A DNA stretch of 64,000 nt from Scenedesmus sp. ARA3 (GCA_004335835.1 RWJK01000156.1:37064-101063); one strand, 5' to 3'; shown: positions 48,076 through 62,528, counted from the first letter of the stretch. Translations and numbers: made by a program. Notes: generated by a model not told the origin, from the letters alone.

Positions 48076-50042
48076 TTAGTCGACCTCGGCCATGGCCTGC
48101 ACCTCCTGCTCGGTGAACTTGCCCTTGCCCTTGTCTGCGGCCTTGCCTGCTGCCTTGCGGTCCAGCAGCGCGCGGCGGTCCTTGTCCATCTTCAGCTTGG
48201 TAATGACGCACTTGCTGGGGTCGATGCCCACAGACACAGTGGCGCCTGCGGGTGCGGTTGTGGACAGCAGCAGCGGCAGCAGCAGCACCAGCAGCAGCAG
48301 CGATGCTCTTGGTCAGAACATGCATCAGCAAATGCAGCATATGGGAAAGAGGAGCATCGTAGACATGGCGAGCTGCAGCAATGCGCCTGCCAGTGTTGGC
48401 TGCGGTGAAATCCAGCGTGTGCACAGGACTACATGGTCAGCTAGACAAGCCATATGCCGCAGGCAGCTGACGACATCTGGAAGGTCACCATAGCTCTGAT
48501 TGTGCCTACTACTGATCAGTCAGTGTATGGGCTTCTAAAAGAAACTTCAACTGCACAACGCGTACAGGGAAGATCCTGGCCTGCTGCTGCCGTGCACTGC
48601 CACTGCCTGTTTCCGCCAGAATGATCCAGCGTACAGAAGCCAAGTAAAGGCCGCCTAGTCAACGTCCCTGCTGTTGCTGCTGCTGCTGACGATGAGATGG
48701 TGCTGCTCACAAGCGTCCACCGCTGCAGGTGTCACTTTCCGCCCTGTGACCTGCTTGCCTCTGCCCATCATCGCCGCATATGCTGAAAACAGTTGCAACC
48801 AACCCAACTGCAACGACCCAACTGCTGCTGCTGCTGCTATCACGCTGTGACTCTTCTTCTGCTGCCATTGCGCAGCTGCAGATGCTGCTGCAAAGCGGTT
48901 GCCGTACTGCCCTCAAAAGGCCTGCTGCTGCTGTCTGCTGCTGCTGCCGCGCCCACTGTCTCCCCGGCAGCTGCAGGCGTGCTGCTCACCGTTGACCTTC
49001 TCGCGGGTGATGCGCTCGATGTGGATCACCCACTTCTTGCGGTACACCTGAGTCACCTTGCCCTCACGGCCCTGCAGCAGGCAGCGCAGCGGTGGCAGAT
49101 ATAAAGCAGTCAGAAACACATGCCTATAGAGCCAGACAAGACGCCCTTTTGAGAACAGCTTGAGGAAAGGCTGGTGCAAGGCAAGCCGGTCACACCACAG
49201 CTGGGGTGCGCCTGAGCAGCTGCACCAGCTGCTGCAGGAGATACACGTGCTGGACTGTGGCTTGCGCACGAGCACAGGAGCTGGCTAGGCGATCAAACGG
49301 CCACTGCCTGCAGCTGTGGTGTGCGGCGCAGCACTGCAGCTGACAGGCTGTTTGCAGGTGCTGCTGCTCCAGCCTCGAGCAGCTGACCAGGCATACCACA
49401 GCTTGCTGTCTCCAACACTGCCGTTGACACTGCATTTGAGAAACCTGCTGCTGCTGCCGGTGGTGGTGGTGGTGGCTCCTGCTATGCTGCAGCTGCTGGC
49501 CCGCCACTGCCGTGACTGCTGCTGGTCCTGCTGCCACCGCAAGCTGCCCTGCAGTCGCATCTGCAGTAGCGCACCTTGAAGGTGCCGCGGACAATTTGCA
49601 CCTCGTCGTCCTTCCTGACAGGCACTGCACGAACCTGCAAGCAGCAACGAGACGTCAGCTGACTGCTCCATCAAGATCATGCTGCCTGCAGTGTGGCAGC
49701 AGCGCTGCTGCTGCTACTGGTGATGCTTGCCTGGTGCTTCTGGCGCAGCTCTGTGGACAGAGACGCGCTCATCAGCTTCCTCCTCTCATTGGAGGGTGCG
49801 GTGAAGTGAGCCTGCAGAGAAAAGATGGCTCAAGTCAGCAGCAGGCTTGCAAACTTGTATCCATCGTCGAGTCTGCTGTCTCAAGACGGCTCCAGCGCGG
49901 AACACGCATGTCTTGTGACGAGGCATCCAGTCCAGTTTTGCATAAGCCCGTCTATGCAGCCTTTGCTGTCAGTGTGTAAGTGGTGGCTGCTCACCTTTCG
50001 GCTCTTCCGCCTAGAAGAGCTGACGTTTGCAGCGTACTTCAT
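48076..50042 (-). CDS. RPL26: 60S ribosomal protein L26 (uL24)
   Basis: Minus-strand exons 50042-49995, 49811-49731, 49634-49575, 49071-48990 and 48245-48076 give 146 residues, the expected length. The sequence follows the family: [55 protein letters not shown] (KOW motif region), [37 protein letters not shown]. uL24 binds 23S/28S rRNA near the exit tunnel and initiates large-subunit assembly. The second intron has a GC donor: CACCAG is followed by GCAAGC, and no GT site nearby preserves the protein. The intron before the last exon is the longest at 744 nt. No ghost exon edges were seen. Confidence 0.97.
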
Positions 50043-51317
50043 GATTGCTCCTCCTGTCTCAACCCAACAGGACAGCCTGGAAAGAGGGCGCACCGAGCTG
50101 CTGCGCGAGCAGAAAGCTTGGCTTGAGTGCCTGAACCCCGGCCTGCAGGTTTTTCGATGCGACCCTTACATGCTTGATCGCTGGAAATAAGTAATTTTTC
50201 AGCTCCCTCTAACTTTTTGTGGGGTGCCTGCAGCTGCTATGGGTGGAAAAGTCACCATCGTGTGCCCGCCCACGGCAGCTCTGCTGGTGTGTGCAGCTGC
50301 AGAGGCCGGAGCTGACACCACTTTGCCGTTGATTGTCTGGTTCCGCTCACGAAGCGCTGCTTGTGCATTGCCGTAGTTGCTGGAAGTGCAGATGGGGGAT
50401 ATGCACAGTGCTGAGCAGCAACCAGTAGCAGGGCATGCTGTACACATGCAGCCGTGCCAGGCATGTCCAACCATCAAAGGGCCCTGTAGTCAGGATAGAT
50501 CGCACATGGACTTGGAGCTTTGGCTGTGGCAGCAGGTAAGAAGGTACGGTGGGCCCTCCGCACACATGCACAACACCCAGCATACATCTCTGTGTCCGCA
50601 GTTGCAAGGTTGACAACTTCTCAGGTTTTGCTGCGCAATGAAATCAATGTACATTCTGCATGTGTTCACTCAACCTGGTGATGGCTGCATGCCAGCTGAA
50701 CATGATGATATGGCAGCTGACGGCAGCCTTGCACACAGGGCTGCCCACCAGAACATGTGCAAATGATGGGTCACATTCACGCAGAGGCATAGAGTAGACA
50801 GCTCACCAGAATGCAGCACTCTACTAATGAATCATTGCCAAGCAATATGCTTGTTCATCGCAGCACCAGTACAGCACAGCATCAACTACACGCCCAGCAA
50901 ACATTTCAGCAAGAGGTTGTCACAGCATTGCAAGAATTTCCTGCTCATTTGCAAGCAGCACGCGCACGTACTGTGATACATGGGTGGTCCACACATCCGT
51001 GGTTCAGCTCTCGAGCATCTGATGAAAGATGGTCATGCTGCCTGGGGCATCATCTGCTCTGTGCTGGACCTTTCACATGTACTGGGCACAGACCATATCC
51101 TAAACCCAGCCATATGCTCTGCAGATGGCCACCATGCCACGGTGCAAATTTGCATGCTGCCTCCCTGCAGCTGCTCTTAAATGGCACAGCTTGCTTGCTT
51201 GTGCCAGCCTGGCAGATCACTCGCCTTCATGCTGGTGTTGTTATGCTGTTGCTTCTGTTGTTTTGTGAACGTGCGAACTAGCATGGTTTGCAGCTGCTAG
51301 CATGTGGTATATGCATT

Positions 51318-51333
51318 ATAAATTATAATTTAT
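51318..51333. repeat. 16-bp perfect AT palindrome
   Basis: ATAAATTATAATTTAT is its own reverse complement and lies in the RPL26/NME7 divergent spacer. Confidence 0.9.
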
Positions 51334-51758
51334 GATCGCACTGGCACGCCGTGCTGCCTGCGCTTATGTCCAGGAAGTCTTATTTCATTGGTGTGACTGC
51401 ACATGCATGCCAGCAAATTTTGCTGAGCAAATGTTTGTTGAGGGTGCTCATCTTATCATAGCATAAAATGGTGTGTCTTTCCGTGGTGTGCTCGTCATGA
51501 TGGCATCACACTGGTACAACAATCCTGCAATAACTGCGCAGTGCTTGCAGTGGCTTTCATAATCAGCCAAGGTGTCAATCATTGGAGTAGCGCATTTTGA
51601 GCATGACATGCGCGTACCGTGGGCTTGCAGCATGACAACAACACTTTGTCGACCGTTTCCAGAAGCCAGCACTGCCAATGCCATCCGCAAGATATACTTT
51701 TTGGCACTGTCATTGTTGCTGTCACTGCGTGCTGCTGTCAGATCGGAGCAGCCCTGTT

Positions 51759-51793
51759 CTCAGGCTCAGCCTGAACTTCAGGCTGAGCCTGAG
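51759..51793. repeat. 35-bp near-perfect palindrome
   Basis: Arms CTCAGGCTCAGCCTGAA (51759-51775) and TTCAGGCTGAGCCTGAG (51777-51793) are exact reverse complements around a single C. Each arm also contains a smaller CAGGCT.AGCCTG dyad. Confidence 0.95.
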
Positions 51794-52140
51794 ACACTGA
51801 CTTGCATGCACATCTGCAGGATCAACACCTGCAGCAAAGAACAGCAGCAGACCGTATGCAGTGTGCCATGCATGGCACACCGCCACAGCGTGGTATACCA
51901 GCGGCTGTGCGTCTTGAAGGCTGCTTGTTGACCATCAGTCAAACTGTTATGCTGAAGCGATGTTTTAACAGCGGACCTGACGAAAAAATAGTTAGAGACG
52001 CTGTTTCACCGCATATTGAAGCAACGATATTTGTATTGGGTCTGTAGGAACGATTGCAGAGCTTGTTGGACGTTTGCTTCGCACTTGACGACCGATGGCC
52101 TGAGAAGCAACCTCGACAGGCAAAGACACATCAATACACC

Positions 52141-54766
52141 ATGTCACAACGATATGCGTTTGTTGCCGAGTGGCTGGACCCGAACTCGGGCGTGCTGTGG
52201 CGTTATCAGCTCTTTTACTACAAGGACACCAATGAGCTGGAGATGGTGAGAGACAGTAACGAATCGCATGAAGACGCCTGCATCTCATTGCATATAGTGA
52301 GAACAGGTATGAATGAGTGTGTCAGCAAGTGAAGGCGTGCCCAACACCATGCATGGTGTTGCCTGCTGCCCACAGTTTGACATCAAGAACAGACGGCACT
52401 TCCTCAAGCGCATCAAGTATGATGGAGTCACACTGCAGCAGCTGTACATAGGCTCCACCATTGTGGTGTATGCACGGCAGCTGCGGCTCATCGAGTACGG
52501 CGATGATTTCACCAGGCAGAGCATTGAGGCCCGTGCAGAAAAGTGAGCAACTCAAGTGTAACCCTCACACTGCTAGCAGATTCATAGTCTGATATGCAAC
52601 TAGCCAAGGCATTTCAGAGCATCGTCCAAGTTGGACCCTGTGGGCATGCTCTCTAGCCAGCCAGTAGCACAGCTGTCATTCTGCAAGATGTATGGCCAGC
52701 ACACTGACAGATGATCACCATGGCAGAAGTACAATATTGCCTATGCCACTTCTGTACATGCTGGCTGCAGGACACTGGCGCTCATCAAGCCGGACGCTGT
52801 CAAGCATATGGGCAAGATTATCAATGCAATCACAACAAGCGGCTTCAGCATCACGTGAGCATGGTGCAAGCAGCAGACGCTCGCCGTCACCATTCTGGCA
52901 GAGTAGCAGTATTACAGCAGGCTTACATCCTTTTCACATGTGACTTTAGGTGTGCAGTTAGTGAGTATGCAGAATATGCTTGGGCCACAACCTGACAGCC
53001 AAATTAATGGATGCAGCAGCACTGTTCTGCCGCATAACAGGTGATGTAGTAGTCTACTTTGGCCAAGGCGGGGGAGGCCCCCGGTCGCATGCAGCAATGA
53101 GCTGCCACATCACGCCAGTAAGCAACTTGTGCCGCCTGCTTGCCTGGTACCTTGTTTGCCGCATGCTGCTGCAGCAACATGCGCATGTGTCAGCTCAGCA
53201 GAGCAGATGCGGAGGCCTTCTATGCAGTGCATGCTGGCCGGCCCTTCTTCAACACCCTGTGCAGCTTCATGACCAGCGGGCCAATCGTGGCGCTGGAGCT
53301 GATGGCAGCCAGCAGCATAACAAAATGGAGGGACCTGCTGGGTGAGCCCAGTAGCACATGCCCCATAGCAACATATCCAGTCACTTGCCACATGATGAAT
53401 GACATGCACACCAGCAACGCATCATCCTGCAGGAATACAAATACAAATCACAGGCAGTGTGGCTGCCACGTCCTAGCCGCATGCAGATTAATGGCGCAGA
53501 TACTGTGAAGGCAACTGCAAACAAGGAACCCGGTGGTGGCCTGCGCATCAGCCACCATTAATACATGTGTGTAAGCAGCGAAGTGGATGATGCCAACTGT
53601 GCCGTTCACGCTACCTATGTGTGCATCCTGCAGGGCCGACTGACAGCAGCACAGCGCGGCAGCAGGCACCAAACAGCATCCGTGGACTGTTTGGCAGTGA
53701 TGGCACGCGCAATGCAGCACACGGGTCAGACAGCCCAGCCAACGCAGCTGCAGAGCTGTCCTTCTTCTTTGGCAAGGGCAGCAGCGTTGGGCGCTGTGCA
53801 CGATGCAGCGGCACCACACTAGGCCTCATCAAGCCTCACGCTGTCAAGGATGGCTTAGCAGGTGAGCAACAGTGAGCTGCGCCCAACATTGGCGCAGCTG
53901 ACTCGAGCAAACAAGGGACTGTGAAAACAGCAGGCTCGCGCAAGCTGCAGGCATCAATAATTGCCCTACCCAGAGGACCTCCACATTGCCAACAAATGTG
54001 CAGTGTTTGGTCCTGCAAGCAATAAGTTTCACACCACACCCATTGCAGACAATATCTTTGCAGTGGTGTGCGTGCTTGTGCCACCTACGCACTGCCCCTG
54101 CAACAATTTGGCTTCTGCACCTGGCTGCAGGCATGATGCTGGACTGCATACAGGAGGTGTTTGATGTGACAGGGCTGCAGCTGTTCGCCTTGGACAAGCC
54201 TGCTGCAGCAGAGTTCGTGGAGGTGTACAAAGGCGTGGTGGCACCGGGAGAGTTCACTGCCATGGTGGACGAGCTGGTTGCAGGGCCATGCATAGCAGTG
54301 GAGGTGAGAGACTAGTTTGTGTGTGCAGCTTCCGTGCCTTGCAGGTATGCGCTTGGTGAATTCTGTTGGTCCTTGTTAACTCTGGAAGCCTGAGACAGCT
54401 GCCTTGATACCATCAGCGATGCAATGACATGGCAGAGCAGTACGTCAGTGCTGCCACTGTGTTTGCATGAGCAAATCCTACACGTGCCAGGTGCACCAGG
54501 GTCCCTGCTGGGTTATCAAACTTGTTTGCTGCTGTCCTTGCAACTGGCTGCTACAGGTTGCTGACAGGGAGGGCGGCGAGGCAGTGGAGCCCTTTAGGCA
54601 GCTGTGTGGGCCGCTGGACCCTGAGCTGGGCCGCGTGCTGCGGCCGCACAGCGTGCGAGCAAGGTTTGGCGTGAGCAGGGTGCGCAACGGCATCCACTGC
54701 ACAGACCTGCAGGAGGATGGGCAGTTGGAGATGAGCTACTTCTTCAGGATCCTGCAAGCAGCATGA
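52141..54766 (+). CDS. NME7: Nucleoside diphosphate kinase 7 homologue (DM10 plus two NDK domains)
   Basis: Exons 52141-52245, 52376-52542, 52771-52854, 53175-53341, 53634-53861, 54131-54303 and 54557-54766 give 377 residues, one more than the human protein as I recall it. An N-terminal DM10 domain (RYAFVAEWLDPNSGVLWRYQ to about residue 90) precedes NDK-A (TLALIKPDAVKHMGKIINAI, SGPIVALELM, GLFGSDGTRNAAHGSDS) and NDK-B (TLGLIKPHAVKDG, NGIHCTDL). The catalytic histidines fall at 204 and 355. NME7 is known as a gamma-tubulin ring complex component and an axonemal doublet-microtubule protein. Its presence suggests the alga keeps flagellar or centrosomal functions. The gene is compact and has no ghost exon edges, only a 40-bp duplication just after the stop. 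Confidence 0.96.
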
Positions 54767-55599
54767 TGCGGTGGTGTCTCAGTGGTTGGCACAACGGCCA
54801 CTTCATGAAGAGCGAGAGCTGGTGGTTGGCACAACGGCCACTTGATGGAGAGCCTGCAGTCTTTGGTGCCGTGGTAGACGCAAGCGGCTGCAGTTATGAA
54901 ACACCTAGGGTGGTGGCACACGCAACAGCAGAGCCTGCTCACTGAACAAGAGTTGTGCTGGTGTTCATGGGGTTGCATGTCCTCCCAGTTGGGTAAAGTA
55001 ATAACCTTTCGCATCCCTGCCGGAACTGGGATGGCTGAGCCACAGGATGGCCTTCCTGCAAAGCTTGTCAATTGTTAGGCTCATCAATTGTACAGATTCC
55101 CTGCTTACGGACGTGTTTGCGTGTTGCACCAGCATACACGGTAGCAGTGGCAGTAATATATCGCATCAGTCAAACTTCTCGTGCTTAGCTGCTCTGCGCC
55201 TGTCGTCCTAGGCAAAGCCTGGCCGAGGCCGCCTGGGACACCCTGGTCTCTGCACTCTGGGACCCTAGTCCAAGGTGACATAACTGGCACCCCAGAGAGC
55301 TCCGGTACATATAAAGTGATATACAATTGTGACGATTGTCATTGTTGAAGTCGACGACATCTTCTAGGCAACCGTGATCTCCTCGTCTTTAGCACGGCCT
55401 TTGAACTGGGACAGCTCTGCATCTTGCTTAAAACTACCAGCACTTTAATAAAGCTATAAATTGGTCAAACGTGCTACGATCGTTCGTTCACCGAGGCACT
55501 GCCTCGTGGCTTTTCTTGGCGGACCGAGGCAGCAGCGTATGGATGCAGGAGCCCCACAACAGGCTCGTTAGCGTAGTATAGGACTTTTCTAGGGATACA
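54767..55599. other. NME7 3' UTR and promoter of the mannosyltransferase gene
   Basis: About 0.8 kb with no recognisable exon. Several short hairpins occur, including CCGAGGCACTGCCTCGTGG at 55492-55510. Confidence 0.5.
54781..54860. repeat. 40-bp direct repeat in NME7 3' UTR
   Basis: GTGGTTGGCACAACGGCCAC starts units at 54781 and 54821. The second half of the unit has diverged. It begins 15 nt after the NME7 stop codon and includes no coding sequence. Confidence 0.9.
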
Positions 55600-58500
55600 A
55601 TGAAGAAGTCGGAAGCTGGGGCCCTGTCAGGGCCTCATGCAGCTCATACCAGGACCACGCTGGTGTTCACAGCTGTGCTGGCTGGCCTCATCTGCGTCAA
55701 CCTGGTCTATTTCCTCAGCACACACACAAGGATAATGCAACAACTACATGCCAACCGCCTAGGTGCGCTGCCTAGTCTATATGTGCTCCACTGCATGACC
55801 TGTTGGGCATGCACAGTGCAGCAGCAGCAACGGCAGTAGCAGCAGCAAGTGACTCATGCTGCTGCTGTTCTGTTGCCCTCTTGCAGACGGCTCTGGGTGT
55901 GATCATCCGAGGTTCAATCGATTAGTGTTGCCATCAGACAACATAACAGCAGCAGCAAGCATCTCAAGTGCTGCTGCTGCAACAAACAGCAGCCCAGCAG
56001 CAGCAGCGGCAGCAGCAGCAGCTGACGCCCCGGACGAGCATGCAGCAGTAAGGTACCTGCAGCGAGCTGTCTTTTACGACAAGACACGCTTGCCGCGCAA
56101 GCCTGTGGAGAACTACTGGCTGCCTGAGGCAGGCGCTAAGAACCAGACTTTCAGGGACTACCGCAGCAAGGTTGCTGCTTATCTGAACTCAACAGAGTTC
56201 AAGCAGCGCTGGGACGCGCTGAAACAGCAGGTCAGTGGTTCTGGAAGCAGCCAGTGTTGCAGCAGCGGTATGTTTACGGAAAAAGCCTGCGGGATATGCA
56301 GGGAATGGCTTGCGGGATTAGCAGCAGCTTGGTAGCAACTGCAAGTGATTGCACAGATGTGGGCAGAAGCCAGCTCAGCTCACCACCTTGCAGGAATGAT
56401 TGCAGGAAGGCAGGCGATATGTTGTCTTGTTTGTCTGTGCTTCCAATGTGCTGTTGTACAGTCTGCATGCACTGCCGTTCAGCAGTGATGTAGCAGCCGG
56501 CTACAGAGTAGCAGTGCAAGGATACTGGCAGTGCAGTCAGCGGAAGGCGTTTTACATATGCAGCAGCAGCAACTGCAGGTTCACTTGTTGCAGATACCCT
56601 CGATACAGGTAGTCACCCTGTATTCTTGTGTTGGCAGTTTGCACTCGCTTCCGTTGAGCTGCATCAGTCAGCGCAAGTGCTCGCGCCTCCACTGCTGCTG
56701 CCTGTGCCTCTGCTTCTGGCCTAACGCCCTGGCTCCTGCCTGCAGACCACACACGAGCGAGGCATCGTGATGAGCGCGGGAGGCCGCTACTACCTGCCGC
56801 AGGCCATTGTGCTGCTGCGCATCCTGCGCTACAAGCACCGCAGCAAGCTGCCTGTGGAGATCTTCTGGCATGGAGACGACGAGATGGATAACACCACTCT
56901 TGCGGTGAGAGGCCATGCTACTGCTGCTTACTGCTGCTGGTTTACTCCAGCAGCAGCGGTTGCATAGATGCAGCTGATGCAGCAGTAGGGCACATGCATG
57001 TGCAGCATCAGCCATGCCTGCCACCGCCACTGCTGCTGCAGCAAAGTAACAGCCCTCCTGCAAGTCTTACCTGCGCTGCTATTCCCCCCTACCTTACACT
57101 CCTGCAAGCCTGCCTGGCTGCCTGGCTGGCTTGTCTGCGATATGCTCACCCCTACTGTTTCCCGTGCGCGTATTGGTTTATTTTGTACGGCTTGTGTTTT
57201 CCTGCAGGCCCTCAAGGCCGAGTTTGGCCCTCTTGAGGGCTATGATGCCAGTAAGCTGCCCTACCCCAAGCACCACCTGCCTGGCGCAAAGCTCAAGGGC
57301 TTCCCTATGAAGCCTTGGGCGCTGCTGCAGAGCAAGTGAGGGGATGCAGCTTGTTCTGCAGGCATAGTAGCCGGCGCGTCTAGCCAGCCAGCTGTGCATC
57401 CTGTCATGTGCTCTCGTCTCCTGCAAGCTGGAACACATGCCTGCACGGCGCCACACATAGCAATACTATGATAGTAGCCACCTTGGCTGCTGCCCCAGTT
57501 GACATATATGCAGCGTTGTACAACGCCTGACAACCACCAGCTGACCCCGCAACACCTGCTGCCGCAACTGCTGCACACTGGCAGGTTCAAGGAGGCGTTC
57601 CTGCTGGACTGCGACGTCATCTTGCGGCGCGACCCGGCCTTCATGTTTGATGCGCCGCTGTTCCGCGAGCGCGGCAACTATTTCTGGGGCGACATCTACG
57701 GCACGGGCATGGTCAAAGACGAGGTCTTCCCTTATGTTGGTGAGCTGCTGATGTTATCAGATGGTTTTGAAATCTGCATGCAAGCTGTGGCTGTGATTCC
57801 CTGTGTTAGACAACACTTACCTGGAGGCCAGAAAACGGCAAACACAGACGCAGGATGGGCTGCCACTGCTTGCTGCTCGGACTGGGTGGGGAGGTGCCCC
57901 TGCTGTGAATGGTTGGAAGGTCTTTGCTGCGGCAACAATACACACCTGCCACGTGCCACACCCCATAACACACCTGCGACCTGCCATCCTGCCACACTCT
58001 GTAGCCTCGCACTCATTGGCTGGCCGCCTTGCTGCTCAACTGCAGGTTTGAACATGACTGTGCGTGATGCGTTAAACGAGGGCAAGTCGGACTTCAACAG
58101 ATATGCAGAGAGTGGCCAGGTCATGATCAACCGTGCCATGCACTTGGGTGAGTGGCTGTATTAGCACTTTGCACTGCAGACACATAGCAACGACGCGAGC
58201 AGGGGTCATGCAAGCCAGATCACAAGAGTGCTGTAACACCAGGGAGCGTGCATGCAAACCAGGACTAGTGCGCATGGGCATTGTCACTGCACCCTGCCCT
58301 CTGTGTGCGCATCGCGTACCTTTCAAGCTCGGGTACTCTGCTCCTTCACCAGTATTGCATCTCTGCGCTGCTGTTATGTTCTTTCTGCCGCTGCACCTCT
58401 CAAACTGCCAGACGTGCTGGAGTGGGCGTGGTTCCTCAACAGCTTCAGCGAGAAGCACATCTACGACTTCATGTACGGCGACAAGGACACCTTCGGGGTG

Positions 58501-60819
58501 GCCTTCGGGCTGGCAGGCAAGGCGCACATGTACCAACACATCAACGTGCCACCAGGTGAGGGGAGATATGTCACATGTGCAAGGAAGTCAACGAAAGCCT
58601 CAGCAGCCCCGCCCAACTCTGGCAGCAAGTCGAACACCACGCCAGCGCTTGACCGTTCTGCTTTTCTGTCTGCGTGTGCGCTGAGATTCTGCTGTGTAGC
58701 AAATGGCACTTGAGGATGCTGCAGGGGGGTGCTGCTGGGTGCAGCATGCAGCTGAAGTGTGCAGGCTGGGGACCAGAACTGCCCTGCAGCCTCTTTTAAT
58801 ATGAAGGACCTGCCCTTCGACACCTTCTTGCAGCTGCTCGTATGTGCTCATGCGGCTGCTGACTTTGTTCCGCTGTGCTACTGCACCTGCCTGCTTCCTC
58901 ACTGCCAGGCGGTGTGCTTACCAGCCTGGCGCACCTTGGCTGCATTTGCTCTTCAGCCTGTTATGGTATTCCTTGTCTTGCTAGCCCATGCAAGTGCTGG
59001 CTTTGTGCTGCTCTGCGTCTGCGCCCTGCCTGCTGTTTGCCATTGCAGGCGGTGTGTTCACCAACCTGGCGCACCTGGGCTGGAACCCGCGGGATGGCCA
59101 GATGAAGAAGCAGGGCAACTGGTGGCTGCAGGGCCTGGTGCACTACGACTACCAGGGAAAGGTGCTGCTGCTGCACAGGGTGACGGGCGAGGTGCACGTG
59201 CCTGCAGGACACGCGCCCAGGGTGAGTGGGGGCCGGGTGGGGGGTGGGGGACTGGGTTGATAGTGTTTGCGATATTGGGTGCTGTTTCAAGGCTGCATGA
59301 GTGTATGGTTGGCAACAAGGGGTGGCAGGAGACGTGTGCTTGGCTGCTCTGCCGTGCAGGGCCTATTGAATGCAAGTCTATGTTATTTGACTGCAGCGCG
59401 TCGCTTGCAGAACAAGGTCACCAATCCACGCATCCCCCAGTCAAACAGCATGTGGCTGACATGTCTGCCGTTGCTGCTACTGTTGTTGCTGTCGCTTGTC
59501 ATTTGTGACTTGCAGGACGAGATCATCACGCCGCCCATCCCTCACTCCTGGAGCATGTGGTACATGGGCTATGGGCCGGAGAAGGAGTTGCAGCGCAGCA
59601 TTGATGTGGTAAACTACAACATAACATACTTCATGGGCACAGCTTTGCCCAATCAGGTCTGCCCGCTGGCTGCCTGGAACGCCTATTGGACGCTGCGCAC
59701 GCACGGCATACCTACAGTCAGGTGAGCAGCTTGTCTGTTGCAGGGTGCCCAAGCTTTGGATGAAGACACTGGTGCTCAGAGCTCTGGTGTGGCATGTCGC
59801 AGCAAATGCGCCCAAAGCAGCACAGAGAGCATGAAGAAGAGTGTATGTGGGGTGTGCCAAGTTGTCTGCATGTGTGTGTGTATGTCCTTGACGAGTTGTT
59901 TTGACTGCAGCAAAAACAACCTGATTGTATGCTGCCGCTTGCTGAAGGTATTGTGCTAGCTGCAAGCAGACAACTAGGCCTGCCTGCTCTTCTGCAAGCT
60001 CCTCGCCATGGTGCTATGGTGCACTGCTGTGTCGTTGTTGTGTTGTATCTTGCAGGAACACCACTCTTGAGAAGCACTGTGCAGGCGTGCTCGATGCGGA
60101 GTATGGTCCCACTGCAGCCAACATGATCCGCAACTCTGGCCTGATGGAGCACCCGCTGCGGATAGCAATCAACGCTGACTGGGACAACAAAGTCAACGGT
60201 GAGTGTGAGGTGCAGACGCATGCAGCTGCTGCAGCTGCACATGGCGCCTCACATTTTGTGATTGCTGTGTTGCATGGGAGGCAGCGTGCAGTGGTGTGAG
60301 GATGCTCCTTGTAGGCAAGCAAGCAAGTAAGCTGCTTGCTGCAGGCAGCACATTGCTGACAGAGGTCTGCACCGGGCTACAGCTTGTACGTAGCTTATTG
60401 GCTTTCCTCTTACAACCGGAGCAGGCAGCAATCTTGTTGATAGCAACTGCTCAAGGTGCTTCAGCTTGCACTCCACCATCACCTCACCACCATCACACCA
60501 GCTCCGCCACCCTCTGCTGACTCTGCTGTTCCTGCAACTGCACCATCACACCACATCTCCGCAACGCCCATCGTCTGCTGGCCTGCCAGGTGGTTGGAAC
60601 GCCCCAAAGCACCCGCTGTGGGGTGTGCCCCTCAACATGACTGAGGCATGGACCATGTGGCAAAACATGGAGGATGGCGTAGTCTGGGCAAAGAACTGGA
60701 CACAGACAAACGCCAAGATTGTGGCTCGTCGCAGGGCGCAGCGACGAAGAAGCTTGCTGGATGTGGCTACAGGAGGCTTCTGGCGGCATCGAGGCGTACC
60801 GCTGGGAGCTGATGTGTGA
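55600..60819 (+). CDS. GT71 (MNN1-like) alpha-mannosyltransferase, type II membrane protein
   Basis: Exons 55600-55762, 55887-56230, 56746-56904, 57208-57335, 57585-57739, 58046-58147, 58412-58555, 59049-59221, 59516-59721, 60056-60198 and 60590-60819 give 648 residues, every phase closing. A short cytosolic tail precedes one signal anchor (TLVFTAVLAGLICVNLVYFL, about 20-39), then an Ala/Ser stem. The catalytic domain starts near RGIVMSAGGRYYLPQAIVLL and contains LPVEIFWHGDDEM, GFPMKPWALLQSKFKEAFLL and the metal-binding DCD at about 273-275. Conserved blocks continue to SWSMWYMGYGPEKEL. This layout fits Golgi alpha-mannosyltransferases of the MNN1/TTP1 family; donor and acceptor specificity cannot be read from sequence. 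Exons 8 and 9 have ghost acceptor copies upstream. Confidence 0.9.
58865..58960 (+). repeat. Ghost copy of GT71 exon 8 acceptor edge
   Basis: Exon 8 (59049: GCGGTGTGTTCACCAACCTG then GCGCACCTGGGCTG) is matched at 58909 by GCGGTGTGCTTACCAGCCTG then GCGCACCTTGGCTG, 140 bp upstream. Similarity extends about 45 bp into the preceding intron (CTTTGT...CTGCC...CTGC). Confidence 0.9.
59405..59460 (+). repeat. Degraded ghost copy of GT71 exon 9 acceptor edge
   Basis: Exon 9 starts after CTTGCAG at 59516 (GACGAGATCATCACGCCGCC, later AGCATGTGG). A weaker copy after CTTGCAG at 59411 reads AACAAGGTCACCAATCCACG and also reaches AGCATGTGG at the same distance, 105 bp upstream. Confidence 0.78.

Positions 60820-62528
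<1,709 letters not shown>

Larger units (their letters stand above)
50043..52140. other. Divergent intergenic region between RPL26 and NME7
   Basis: About 2.1 kb between head-to-head genes, so both promoters lie here. No exon with recognisable homology was found on either strand. The distinctive contents are an AT palindrome (51318-51333) and a 35-bp inverted repeat (51759-51793). Confidence 0.5.

Noticed and set aside
55190..55300. Hairpin-rich stretch considered as a small structured RNA or tRNA
   Set aside because: No cloverleaf, no A/B box pair and no recognisable snRNA motif could be found by eye.
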